From Nephromyces sp. MM_2019 (taxonomy: Eukaryota; Apicomplexa; Aconoidasida; Nephromycida), in the NCBI GenBank assembly GCA_015657535.1, contig JADHZB010001598.1:1-46809 (forward strand): a stretch of DNA of 46,809 nt, given 5' to 3'. Below the pieces are notes generated by a model. The model searched no databases. It was not told the DNA's origin and saw nothing but the letters and a program-made list of their open reading frames with translations. Shown in pieces: positions 22,641 through 33,775 of this stretch; the first letter of the stretch is position 1; each line of letters opens with the position of its first letter. The translations under genes were made by a program, and so were the position numbers.

Positions 22641-24859
22641 TCAGTACAAAAGGGGGGCTCGTACAGGAAAGCATTAAATGAAGAAAATAAGGAGGAAGAT
22701 GCAGTAAAGAAGTGGGAAGTAACTTATGGAAGTTGTTGGGAGCAGCAGAGTGGAGAGGAAGTAGTACTCACTAGTTGGAAGCAGTACTCGCTAAAAAGGA
22801 AGTTGCTGGAAGTGGCAGTTTCTAAAGAGCAACTTGTTGGGGAAAGCACTCACTAGTTGGAAGCAGAACTCGCTATAGAGGAAGTTACTGGAAGCAGTAC
22901 TCACTAGTTGGAACCAGTACTTACTAAAGAGGAAGTTACTAGAAGCAGTAATCACTAAAGAACGACTTGCTAGGAGTAGTACCCGCTAAGACACAACTTA
23001 TTAGGCGTGGTACTCACTAAAAAGCTATTTCTGTAGAGTAGCCTGCACTAAAGAGAAATTTGCGAGAAGCACATTTTCTTGTTGGCACTTTAGGTTCACA
23101 CACTCTCCAACCTAGTAAAGCAGCGGCCAAAGCTTACCAAAATTTCCCCGCAGAGTGTAGTATCAGAATCCTGCTGCAAAGCACCTTAAAATTGCAAATG
23201 ATAACATCATATGAAACTCGAAACGTTATCTACGCCAATACCTGAAGTATTGCTACTTTTCTCCTGGTGATTAAACTCTTTCGGATGTGGCAATGAGGAA
23301 AATATAAATCAATTTACACATGGAATGTTTGCCGATTTTATTCATGGACCACCGGCTACCACTGCAGTTGTGATGCTCGATTACTGTAAGAAACTTCAAG
23401 TTTGAAGCTCCTTTCCAAGATTTAAATTAAATTTCCTTTCCTTTCACTATCATGTTGTCTGTGATAGGTTTTCATCAAGGAAAATACTACATTTTGCTAA
23501 TCTCGATGATAAAGGAGAAGCGCGCTGCTTCCATGAAGTTTATCTGCTGAACCGTGTGTCTTAGAGCAGACAATAGCCACGAGTCTTGCAGTTCTTCTCT
23601 CTAAGATTGCGTAACCACGTAGCGTTGCGCAAAAATGCTTCAAGCTGGAATTCTAAAGCGAATCATCAGTAGTGACATTGTCCCTGGTACTGTGACAGCA
23701 AAAAAGGTCCAAGCCACGGGACGCGCTTGGTGCATTAAGAAAACAATGTAAAAAAAAATCATCAAAAACTTCTGTTCAATTTTTCAATATAAATAATCTT
23801 GAAAGTCAGCTCTTTGTGTATGAAAACCTGAATTTTATAGGCCGCTTCTATATCTTAAAAGAACAGACACAATCTATAAAAAATAAACAAAAACAAAGCA
23901 CAGACTGCATTTGCAATACCAACAGCAGAAAAAAGCTTCCTATCGAATGCTGCCACCTCCAGCAGGTGTGGCTGTGCTGATGGAGTTAGTCCCAAACTTT
24001 CAGAGTCTCACACAAGCAGGTAAAAAAGCACTTTTTTGGTATGCTATCAAAAGCCCTTCTCTTGCAAACACACTCGAGTCGGTTCAAATCAGGGCTTTTG
24101 CCATTGCATGTAATTATTTGGTTAAAAATGCTGTTTTATCAGTAAGATAGCAGCTACTTCGGATGAACTCAGTAGAATTTGTGAAAATTTGAAGTTATTT
24201 TCAGCAGAAGTAGAGAAAAAAGAAGACTTTTGCGCTTTTTTTGTAGAAACACCAAGAAACTGAAGGAAATCTAGCCTGGTTCTGCTTTTCTTAAGACACC
24301 TTTGAAACGGTCACTTTTCTGGGTGGCAGCAAGCGGGAGACCACCGGTGCGGCTTTGGTGCTTCAAAGACAGTACATTATTGGTGTTTTAGAACGTGTGT
24401 TTTTGTGAAAAAGGGGAGGAAATTCCCCTAGAAATTTACTGCTCGTTTACCTCTGTGTTTTTGCTGCTTAGTACTCGCTTCAACTACAATTTGCCGCTAA
24501 AAATGATTTGGAGATGATTTGAAATCCACTACGGTTTTATAAGCTTCACGAAGGCGTTTTCGCAAGAGCTAAGCATGTGCTACCAACGTTTGTCCAACTT
24601 CTACGAACAATTTTATCGCTGCCGATGGTGTGCTTTGACCTTTTATTCTCAGAAAGTGAAGGTGTCTGTGTAGATATGTGTGTAGGTGGGTGCGCATCTC
24701 TCCGTGTATGTGCGTATCTCTTCATGTATTTCGGCCAGTCTCTTTGCACGGCTCCTCATGGCTACGGCCTTCAAAGCATTATTCCACGTCATCACCCTCA
24801 TTGAAACCGACAAATTCCAACTCATGAAATATTCGCTGTTTTTGGTGGAAAGCAAATAA
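22060..24859 (+). CDS. Possible multi-exon gene of unknown function (tentative exons)
   Basis: Several plus-strand segments look coding but I do not recognise the protein and cannot prove they form one gene. Candidates: up to 22124 (GGACAG then GTGAGG donor), in phase with 22324-22446 or beyond, which follows a CCCCAG acceptor. Next is about 23298-23378 (ends at a GTAAGA donor). The strongest is 23926-24141 (72 codons, with a GTAAGA donor at 24142, containing LMELVPNFQSLTQAGKKAL). Downstream, 24544 onwards is open and in phase (KLHEGVFARAKHVLPTF) to 24660. A further frame at about 24686-24859 ends in TAA. A competing model splices 24141 to a better acceptor at 24472 and stops at TGA 24520-24522. 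The segment 22720-23060 inside it is repetitive. Confidence 0.35.
22720..23060. repeat. Degenerate tandem repeat, ~50-bp unit
   Basis: This is a run of decayed copies of a unit containing AGTACTCACTAGTTGGAAGC and then CTCGCTAAAGAGGAAGTT with CTGGAAGC. Individual sub-motifs recur about every 25-30 bp. It is AG-rich on the plus strand, with no sign of a mobile element. The open frame through its 5' end stops at 22856. Confidence 0.8.
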
Positions 24860-25565
24860 AATGGCTTTCAGTAACTGCGCTTTCTCCACTATTAGTTTTG
24901 CAATGAGCGTCTTTTATTCTTCTCATCGTACAACGTAAAAATCCCAATGAAATTAACAAGTTTTTTTGTTTTTTTAGATTTTACAAAAGTATCTCTTCCA
25001 CCCTCAAAAGCTTAGAGAGCAAAATTATTCGAAAGTATCAAGGAATGCGAAAAAAAGAGGTTGAAATGCATAAAATCTTGCCGTAGCTTCTTCCCTTCCA
25101 CACACGGAAGAACTAAGCAGCAAATCATTGTAAATCATCATTTTATTGCTGTAAGTCCCGGAACCCCAAGAAGCAATTTTTAGCTTTGGCAATATATAAT
25201 TACTGCGAAAAGCTAGAATTATGAGCTCTCATCAGAATATTTGACTGCCTAAAACCAAAGCTACGCATCATATGTAGTATAATTTGGTAAAGCTTGGAAA
25301 AGAATCAGCGAGGAATAGAGATATATATGCATTGATATAATGATAGATTTATATATAGTGCTAAATTTATATATAGTGATAGCCGTATATGCACTGATAG
25401 ATGTGTATGCACTGGTATATATTACTGAATGTATGTACATCTATATTAGTTAGCTCACACGTCTTTTGAACCAATCTAGTGGCAGAGACTGGTTGCTGAG
25501 CGTATCTTCCTCTTCAATAATCTGTTTCTAGGTTTGCTTAGAAGCTTAAAAACTATAGAAAATGC
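24860..25565. other. Intergenic spacer with AT repeat
   Basis: No coding sequence was found between the tentative plus-strand gene and the stop codon of the methyltransferase. Positions 25310-25445 hold a degenerate repeat built from TATATATAGTGATAG-like and TATGCACTGATAG-like words. The rest is AT-rich and probably contains 3' UTR sequence. Confidence 0.5.
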
Positions 25566-28500
25566 TTATATCGCATTATACAGTAGATTCTTAAGAAGAG
25601 AAACGTATTCTATCGAACTGAGCATGTGTGGACGTCTGGAAGTAATCTCTTCGGGAAGTTTTGAAATCAGCTGCGGATGAAATTGTTTCTGCAAGCATTT
25701 ACACACACAGTATTACGCCGTGGAGAAGGTGTGTAGATAGATGATAGATTATATATATAGATTGACACATATATGTAAAACCGTGAAGTAAACCGGAGTC
25801 ATCATAGCGCCGTGAAGGCATGGCTTCACGGACGTGCCAATGAGGGAGAAAAACCGGTGGTCACAACAATTATAGGTGGGGTTTTAGAAGAAAAAACTTA
25901 TACACACACACATCAGGGAAGATTTACCCAAAAGCTCATGTGCTATTCCAAGCCTTTATAAACACCAAGAAAGCGTGGAAAAATGTACTTTGAAATATTT
26001 TGTAGCTCCTAATGCTCTGGGGCCATAATAAACTACAAAATACCCCTAAAAATAGCAAAATTTAGCGTCAGAAGGGTATAAAAAGGCTCTCTTTAATGGA
26101 GAGAGAAGCAAACACAAAATAGAAAGTAGTATAGTAAGAATCCTTGAAGTAGAAGATGGGCTTATACATATACTCATGAAAACTAGAGTTTTATATTATT
26201 CATCTAAAAAAACTGCAAAGGCATCCATTACAGCGAAGAGAAGGAAACAGAGTGAGAAGAGGAGGTAGGCACCACTATAAAAGTGGGATGTATAGGGGGT
26301 TGTGTGTGCAGTGGAATGAAGGGAACGAGCGTGTATACAGTGGAATTTAGCGAATATATGTGTGCAGCGCAAAGTAGCGAATGTGGGTACAGCAAAATGT
26401 AGGGGGTGGATATAGACAAATTTTCAGAGTTTACCTTCAAGCTGTTTCGAAGCATCTGATTCCTATGGTTAAATATGGAGGTCAAAAACTGTATGAGTAA
26501 AGTGAGCTCTTAATGATTTCGCACACACACAGATATAGCTTCTAGTTATATGCCTCACGTAAAAATCAGCTGGGCATTACTAGAAAAAGAGCTTCCAAAA
26601 CACTATTCCATACTGCACGCTTTGACCAAAGCTAAGAAAATAAGTTTTTGCTCTCATATCGCGAAAGATTGAAGCGAAACATCCAAGCATAGTAGCAGCT
26701 ACAGTATCAGTGGAAGTGATAGCATTATCAACAGCAATACCCTTATTACTAGCGCTATCACCATGACTAGCATAAGATCACTAGCAATGCCTAATATAGT
26801 AATAAGTTGCTGGATTCCTATTAGTAGCAATTAGTAAGCAGCAGCAGCAAGCAATGCTCGTAGAATTAGTTGTATTATTATAAATGAGGGCATTATTCAC
26901 GCTAGTAGTATTATCATTGTTAGCAATCTACAAATTTGCTGCGATTTTCATCATATGCACGGTGCTAGGTGTGTGTATGTGTGCGTGCAGGTTGGCTATG
27001 GTTTCCATAAGCATGCATGATGCTAGGCTTGTGTGCAGTTGGGCTGTGGTTCTCATAATTTTATGTGATGTTAGGCTCCTGCGCATGTGTGTGTGTGTGT
27101 GCATGCATTGCATCTCATCAATGTAAACATTAAGATACTCACCAACACGACTATAGAAGAATCGTACCAGAGCAAATCAAAGCTCCACTGCATTTCATAA
27201 CAACACTCAAAGAAAGAACTACGTTACACACACACAAGGCTGCTTACTGATTTCAATTTTTCAATAGAAATCTCCTCAAGGAGAAGGTCTGCAGCTCTTT
27301 GATTAGTTTCCAGTCGTATAACGGCTGCCTCTATCTGAAAGCACATCATTTAGAGCTTTTATATACAAAAAAAACGCACATACACGAAGAAAAGAGGCAT
27401 AAAGCAGTAACAGAGTGAAGAAGCATTCTAAACGCTTTAAAGCAGATAAGATTAACACAAAGAAGGGCAAAGTATATTTAAGAGATCGTCTCAAAATACT
27501 GTCAAAGAAGGAGTATTCAGCCTTGAAAAGCTGAAGATAATCCATACTAAAAGGTAAAGTATAGAAGGCTTTAGGTAAATGAACTTATTACACAAGCATC
27601 TAAGCTATACACAACTTCTACCCCAGACGATTAGATTGCTGTAGTTAGGCTGGATTCTTCATAGAATCCGCAAACACACCTGCATGTGAATGGGAATAAA
27701 TGAGGATATCCTGGGGTACTCGGCGATTTGCGAATGCAAAAGAAGCAAGCAAAAAAATACATACTTAAGGGCCCATTTATGCACAAAAAGACGCACACAC
27801 ACAGGCATGCAGAAGCACAAGCATACACACAAAAAAGGGCACACATAGAAACACACATTCACTCACGCATATACCCACAAAGAAAAACCCACCCAACCAT
27901 ACATGCAAATAACCACACACACACACAATACAGATACACTCATTCAAATACGCATGCACCGAAACAGACACACCCAACCATGCGCATATACGCAACGGCA
28001 CATAGACACACACACAGCCACGTACTCACGTGCAATCATACACACACACACAAACTCGAAGCTTGAGTCCTTCATATTACTTTAAGCGAATTCTAAAGCC
28101 AAAAAAAAGCAGTAGTCAACACACACACGAAATATGTCCACGGTACCTTAATATACTCACACACTGCACACACAATAAGCTATCAATACCTTTGGTTTAG
28201 GGTAGAATGCGACGCTTGGAATAGTAAATAGAAGTTTTGGTATGAAGACTAACTGTAGGAGAACGCTCATCATCCCATAGTGTGTGTTACCAGGGGCAGC
28301 AACGAGCTTCTAAGCAAAGGTGAAGGGGAGAAACACACACAAATATGCATCATCTTATAGTGTGTCATACCATGGGCGGCAATGAGCTTCCAAATAAGGG
28401 CAAGTCAAGATGCACACACATACACTAGGCAATCAACGTATACGAGCATATTCATTGCATGAAAGGATGAAAAATTGCTCACCTCTGCTACTTCCTTTTG

Positions 28501-31442
28501 AGTAGTCAGCAGAACCTCATCAAAGTGAGCGTAAGAAGAAACCAAAGTTCCTAGTAGCTACACACACACACAAACTATATTTCGCTCATTAAGTGAGAGG
28601 GAGAAACAGGGAGAAGGAGAGAGAACAACATGCAAAAAAGAATATGCTGGGAGAAAGAAGCTCAGAGAGATATACATAAACACACATACATATTGAGAGA
28701 TATATACATAGATGGAGGCCGAGAGATACACACACAGAGGGAGGAAGAGATACAAACACACAGATAGAGACACAGACGCACAAACACACATAGATAAAAG
28801 CACAGATAAACACAGAGATATACACAGAGCTAACGAATGTATTTCCATTAAACGCTCTTTTTTAGATTCCTTTAACAAAGCACCTTGTTGGTGAAACAGA
28901 AGGGTATGTTTCCAATTAAAGATAAGGGTCCTCCAAAGTCTGACGAAAGCTGCTCCCAATTGGCCTTTTCATAAAGAAGATGATGATGAAGATAAGCAAA
29001 CTAAACAAGAAGATGAAGATGAACATCAAGGCAAAGATGAAAGGCACAAATTAAAAAGAATGATAAAGAGATTGTCCTACCAAACAAAGTATAAGCGTGT
29101 GTATGAGGACGATAGGTGTATATATACGGCAAGAATTTCCCTACCAATTCAAGAAAAAGACTGGAGAGCAGCCTAAAACACCAAACTTAGAGGCTTAAAA
29201 ACTGAAAAACTAGCATCTTCAGGAGCTCCATAATAAACGCAGAATCACACCTACGAGAGAGAATACAAACATCCGTTAAATACCCTTTAAATTGAAGAAG
29301 AAAAAGCTTCTGCTGCACTGTCTAATAGCACACACACCTTGAAAAAGCCTCAATTAAGAGAAACTCAATCTTCACATAGACACACACAAAAGATCAAGTT
29401 AAGCTAACTTCTTATGGGAGCTCTTACGCAGCCTAATCCTCTGTGAAATCTAACCTTTAAGATGTCTCCCTGTATAACCTTCAGCTTAGGAAGTTCACGA
29501 CTCAAATAGCTAATAGCACGCGTATCTATCTCTATTGCTGAGAGGGAGGAAAAAACGATATACAGGCGCACACACACACGGTTATAGAGAGAGATTGAGC
29601 CACACAAAGATACCCAGATGCGTATATACACAGATTAAGGTACACGCATACATACAGAGAAACACATGCGCATAAACAGATACACACATGCACATAAACA
29701 GATACACAATTACGCACACATCTACACAAGTTTTACAGATGCATGCACGCACACAAATCCAGATAGACTCATTCGCACTCACAAACACGCTCTGTACGTA
29801 CATCCACTAACACACACGGGAACGCACACAAGATGCAAACACAGAAACCACCTGAGCAAAACAAAGAAGAAAATACACGCCAAGCACACACAAGGGCTGG
29901 CTGCTATCAAGATGCTGCACACTGGCATCTAGCAACTTTAGGGCAAGAAAAACGTTCAAAACATACACACTGCAGGGTGTCCGTACACACATACACAGTT
30001 AAAAGCAATACAAACCTCTCATGTTTGGAAACCGCTCGTAGAGAGTACTAGTAAGTGCTCCAATCCCAGGCCCAAGCTCAACCACCTGACTACCACTATG
30101 TGTGTTGTTAATCTGGAAGGAATCGCATATCTTCTTTGCTATATTAGGATCGACTAGGTAGCATTGTCCAAGATTCTGATAAGGGCTGTTGATTTTTGAG
30201 TCGAACACACATAGCATGTGTTTGTCCACAAATCAGCAATATTATGCTGTGTGTGTGTAGCGATACGCTACACTGGTATGCCGTGTACATACAGCGTGCT
30301 AAGGCGAAGAATTGCACCACAAAACTGAGGTACCTTATATTTATCGGGTAATCATTCGAAGATTGCTTTCTGCTACCGAAAAGCATAGGGAAAAAGAACA
30401 CACACACAACTATAGCTATAAATGCACACACACACCCCTGGACATAAAAGTGAGCACACACAGCCACACAGAGAAACACACATTGGAATGCGAACATGTA
30501 TATCAACACGCACAGACACGTGCATGCATAGGCATACACACATATATACACATGTACACCCACAAGCATATACACAGGTACAGACAAAGACACCTACACA
30601 CACACACCCCATATCAACAGCTACACACACATGCACCACAATATCCATGCCTTAATTACTATGTGCAAACGTGTGTCTCTACTCAAATATAAGCATCCCA
30701 GGCAGCTTTTCCTTCTTATTCATTGAGAAGCTGGAATCTGCTGTAGTTTTGTGAAGTAGACTCATCTTCAAGCAATTCTGTTGTTTTATGCTATGAAAAT
30801 TTACTCTTTTCTCATCTCATTGAAGTTGCAAGAAGACGCAAAAAAGCTAATTTAATTAGGAAGAGATGCAGGAAAGTAAGAGGAGGAAAAAGTTGCTACG
30901 GATTTGAGCATCCCAACCACGTACACAAGGTTATCGAGCGACGAAAGCAATGATTGCCATAGAATAGCTTACACACACACACTTAGCAGAAGAAAGGGAG
31001 AGGGAGTGGAAAAGCACTCTCACTCTCTGTATCTCTAGTGTATCCCTTGTGTAGGTTTAGTGTATCTCTAGTATCCCTCGCGGCAGTATCTCTAGTGTAT
31101 CTCTCTCTAGTGTATCTATCCCTAGTGTATCTCCCTCTAGTTTATCTCTCACCGTAAATCTCCTGCAGGAAGCTTAGGCAAGCTACTTGAAGATCTCACA
31201 TGCTTCTCTGTATGAAGAGGATAAAGTTCGATCTTTGCGACGGTTTTCTTGCCCTTTCTGATGCGATGGATGCTTCTACGCAGCTTTGCTGGGTTTGCAG
31301 CATCATCTCCTTCTTGAGCGGCAAACAAACGTCCACCACTTCTGTAAGATCGCAGTGATTCATTCTTGAAGGAATCCGCTAAGTAAACTCTACACAACAC
31401 ACACAAGCAAAGAAACCAGAAACGAAGTCGAGAAAGCTGCAT
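25566..31442 (-). CDS. KsgA-type rRNA adenine dimethyltransferase, probably apicoplast-targeted, 9 exons, 360 aa
   Basis: It is predicted to dimethylate two adjacent adenines near the 3' end of organellar small-subunit rRNA, using SAM. Exons (minus strand, 5' to 3'): 31442-31153, 30185-30016, 29537-29455, 28964-28884, 28557-28483, 28309-28190, 27334-27248, 26488-26435, 25688-25566; every junction is in phase. Catalytic landmarks in order: LGQCYLVDPNIA (entry motif), VVELGPGIGALTS (SAM motif I), AIEID, QGDILK, SLIGNIPF (motif IV, NIPF in place of NLPY), QKEVAEKLVAAPG, HYGMMSVLLQ, AFYPKPKIEAAVIRLE, RNQMLRNSLK and RRPHMLSSIEYVSLL. The LGQ form and the overall wording fit the bacterial/organellar branch, not eukaryotic nucleolar Dim1. 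The first ~96 residues are extra: MQLSRLRFWFLCLCVLC is a credible signal peptide and the following stretch is basic, as in bipartite apicoplast leaders. The residue after NIPF is Cys where many homologues have Asn. Mitochondrial targeting is the main alternative. Confidence 0.92.
27770..28065. repeat. CA-rich tract in methyltransferase intron
   Basis: Irregular CACACA-rich sequence on the plus strand (GT-rich on the sense strand of the minus-strand gene) fills the middle of the 855-nt intron between exons 6 and 7. Overlapping open frames on both strands encode Thr/His or Cys/Val low-complexity sequence and are not genes. Confidence 0.85.
28348..28393 (-). pseudogene. Decayed tandem copy of a methyltransferase exon start
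   Basis: This intronic segment matches 28268-28313, the acceptor and first codons of the exon 28309-28190, at an exact 80-bp offset. 38 of 46 positions are identical. The copy reads KLIAAHGMTHYKMM where the functional exon reads KLVAAPGNTHYGMM. Its splice acceptor is lost: the AG at 28311-28310 of the working copy corresponds to GG at 28391-28390. It therefore should not be spliced in. Weaker similarity continues for about 25 bp beyond the exon edge. Confidence 0.85.
29565..29830. repeat. CA-rich tract in methyltransferase intron
   Basis: Imperfect CACACA and ACAGATACACA-type repeats lie in the intron upstream of exon 3 (29537-29455). They are GT-rich on the sense strand. Translations of the tract are low complexity. 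Confidence 0.8.
30390..30640. repeat. CA-rich tract in methyltransferase intron 1
   Basis: Irregular CACACA-rich sequence within the 967-nt first intron (30186-31152). Open frames on both strands across it are repeat products. Confidence 0.8.
31025..31148. repeat. Short tandem repeat beside a splice donor
   Basis: About eight imperfect copies of TCTCTAGTGTATC-like words lie immediately inside the first intron of the methyltransferase gene. On the sense strand they begin just downstream of the donor at 31152. Confidence 0.8.
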
Positions 31443-31690
31443 TAATAGAGATGATAGAGGTGTACATACATCATCATCTTCTTCATAAGCATTCAAAGGG
31501 AACATCCAAAATGAAGTGAAGAAAGCCGCATTAATAGAGATGATAGAGTTGTACATACATCATCTTCAGTTTCTTCTTCATAAGTGTGCAAACGAACATC
31601 CAAAATGACGTGAAGAAAGCTGCATTAACAGGGATGATGAAGCAGGCGTATCTTCTTCTTCTTTTTCTTCATCTTCTTCCTTCTTCATGG
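31431..31690. repeat. Three tandem copies of the methyltransferase start region
   Basis: Three copies of a segment of about 89-94 bp lie head to tail. The copy nearest the gene contains the proposed start codon (31440-31442, minus strand). Equivalent ATGs sit at 31529-31531 and 31623-31625, each preceded by CTCTATTA or a close variant and followed by CAGCTTTCT or a close variant. In the two outer copies the frame opened by the ATG stops after about 10-15 codons. The outermost copy adds a GAAGAAGAT-rich stretch on the sense strand. Confidence 0.85.
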
Positions 31691-31739
31691 ATATCAACGG
31701 CAGCTTAGCCAACGTTAAAGGGCGGGAAACTAAGAGGGC

Positions 31740-31985
31740 GGAAATTAATGAAGAAAGTAGAGTGTGTGCGGGAATGAAGTCCGAGCAGAGTGTGTGCGAG
31801 AATGAAGACCGAGTAGAGAGCCTTTGTGAGAATGAGGACTAGCTATACGAATCTGTGTGCCAGAGTCAACACTAGCCGTACCAGGGCGCGCGTGAAAATA
31901 ACAACTAGCTATACCAATGTGTGTGCGAGAATAACAACTAGCTATACCTTTGTGTGTTCCAGAATGAATACTTCCTACCTAGAAG
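31740..31985. repeat. Degenerate ~33-36-bp tandem repeat
   Basis: Repeated words are GAGAATGAAG or GAATAACAACTAGCTATACC followed by TTTGTGTGTGCGAG-like sequence. The two best copies are at about 31886-31950. Copies decay outward in both directions. It lies upstream of the minus-strand methyltransferase. Confidence 0.75.
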
Positions 31986-32439
31986 CGTTGCCGTATAAGT
32001 TTGACGCCTAAAAAAGCTAGTTTCCTTCAGGCCTCGTATTAAGCTAGAGATAAAGAAGAGAGATAGATTAAGAGAGACAGAGTATTGGAGAGAGAGACAC
32101 TATAGAAAAACCCTATCTAACCCAGGCAGCTACAAGATGAGCTGCTAATCTTCAAGTCTTAACTGTCTCTATTTGTGTTCAATCTGATATGCTTAATGTA
32201 TGGTAGAAGGTTGGAATGAAAAAGTTGGAGGTACTCTACATACCGTAGATATTGGCTATAGCCTAATGACATTGGATGTGGAAGGTAGATGCTGATAGGG
32301 AGGGCTCTGTGAAAGGAGGTGGGTGTGCGTTTGTGAGGGGGGAAGTCATCAGCTGGGTATAGGGGGCAGCAAGCTGTAGAGCTGCACCTTTAAGTATTGC
32401 TTTACATTTTACTTATAGTGGAGAGCTTTTTACTTCACC

Positions 32440-32960
32440 TATATACTCTCTCCCCCTTAGCCTATGCTAGCGCCTTCAATGTAGCCTCTAGAGATTCTCC
32501 TCCCACTTGACCTATACTAGCTCCTCTCACTTAGCCTATACTAGCTCCTCTCACTTAGCCTATACTAGCTCCTCTCACTTAGCCTATACTAGCTCCTCTC
32601 ACTTAGCCTATACTAGCTCCTCTCACTTAGCCTATACTAGCTCCTCTCACTTAGCCTATACTAGCTCCTCTCACTTAGCCTATACTAGCTCCTCTCACTT
32701 AGCCTATACTAGCTCCTCTCACTTAGCCTATACTAGCTCCTCTCACTTAGCCTATACTAGCTCCTCTCACTTAGCCTAGTCCTCCTCCTCTCCTCCTCCT
32801 CCTCCCACTGAGCCCATACTAGCACCTCCCACCTAACCCACACGACCTTCTCCCACTTAGCCTATACTAGCTCCTCCCATTTAGCCCATACTAGCGCCTC
32901 CCACCTAACCCACGCACCCCTTCCCACTTAACTCACCCATCCTCCTCCTATTTCACCTAC
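32440..32960. repeat. 24-bp minisatellite with degenerate flanks
   Basis: The core, about 32507-32778, has 11 essentially identical copies of a 24-bp unit (CCTATACTAGCTCCTCTCAC plus TTAG). Decayed copies flank it: upstream from about 32440 and downstream to about 32960, where the unit drifts to CCCATACTAGCACCTCCCAC-like forms. The unit length is a multiple of three, so one frame stays open and repeats an octapeptide (YTSSSHLA). There are no unique spacers, so it is not CRISPR-like. Confidence 0.97.
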
Positions 32961-33299
32961 ACACCCTCGTGTCCGTTAAGCTAAACACCTTCCTATCTTC
33001 CATATTATAGTAAATAGCATGCTCCACCTTTCTATATATCCGTTGTGTCCTTATTGCATAGGCTTATTAGGTGTGAATCTTTTTTCCTGCTTCTTCTCTT
33101 CCCACCGTTGATTTGATGCTTTAACTATGTCTTGCTTATGAAGAGACTATATGCGAAATTCCTAGAAACATTATGTTTCTACATCTACTGGATAAAAATC
33201 CATTTACTGGGTAAGTACAGTAAAAATTGCATGAATATACGGGTGTTTCAAAGGCTCATTTACCTCACAGACATAGACGAGTGTATGTGTGCGTATACT

Positions 33300-33545
33300 T
33301 CTGGGTAATAGTATCGTGTGTACGTGTATAGATGTAGCGTAGACCATCGTATGTATGTGTGCGTATAGATGTAGCTTAAACCATTGGGTGTGTGTGTGTA
33401 TAGATGTAGCTTAGACCGTCGTTTGTGTATGCGTATGCATCTAGCTAAGGCCATCGCGTGTGTATGATTATACAAGCACTTCACACCGTTGAGTGTGTGT
33501 GCGTACATATCTAGCTTAGACCATCGTGTGCGTGTACGCTTGTAA
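33300..33545. repeat. Imperfect ~35-bp tandem repeat
   Basis: About six units contain GTATAGATGTAGCTTAGACC followed by a variable GTGTGTGTGC-rich stretch. One unit (about 33468-33490) has drifted strongly. Translations are low complexity on both strands. Confidence 0.85.
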
Positions 33546-33775
33546 TAATAGCTCCAAGTATTCGCCTGCTCTACGGGGCATCTCTGTTTCCTTTACTAAT
33601 AGCACATGAAATGCATGGGTGATTAGCTTCATTCTCCTTCATTAAGGATAGCATATCCTCCTCTTCATAGTGGGTGAGCTGCTCACTCTCTCTCTGTTAT
33701 CTAGAAATCTCTAGTTTTTCTCTTTCACCATGAAATACTCGACTCCTAACGAGAGCGTACACACACACACACGAG

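Noticed and set aside
26690..26930. CAG/AGTA-rich segment looking like a triplet repeat or coding low-complexity region
   Set aside because: It lies inside a methyltransferase intron fixed by phase on both sides, and the short AGCAGCAGCAGC run is only a few units long.
32105..32125. Telomere-like CCCTATCTAACCC word
   Set aside because: A single imperfect occurrence with no repetition, so not evidence of a telomere or internal telomeric tract.
32507..32778. CRISPR-like regular array
   Set aside because: The 24-bp units abut directly with no unique spacers, and the setting is a eukaryotic nuclear genome. It is a minisatellite.
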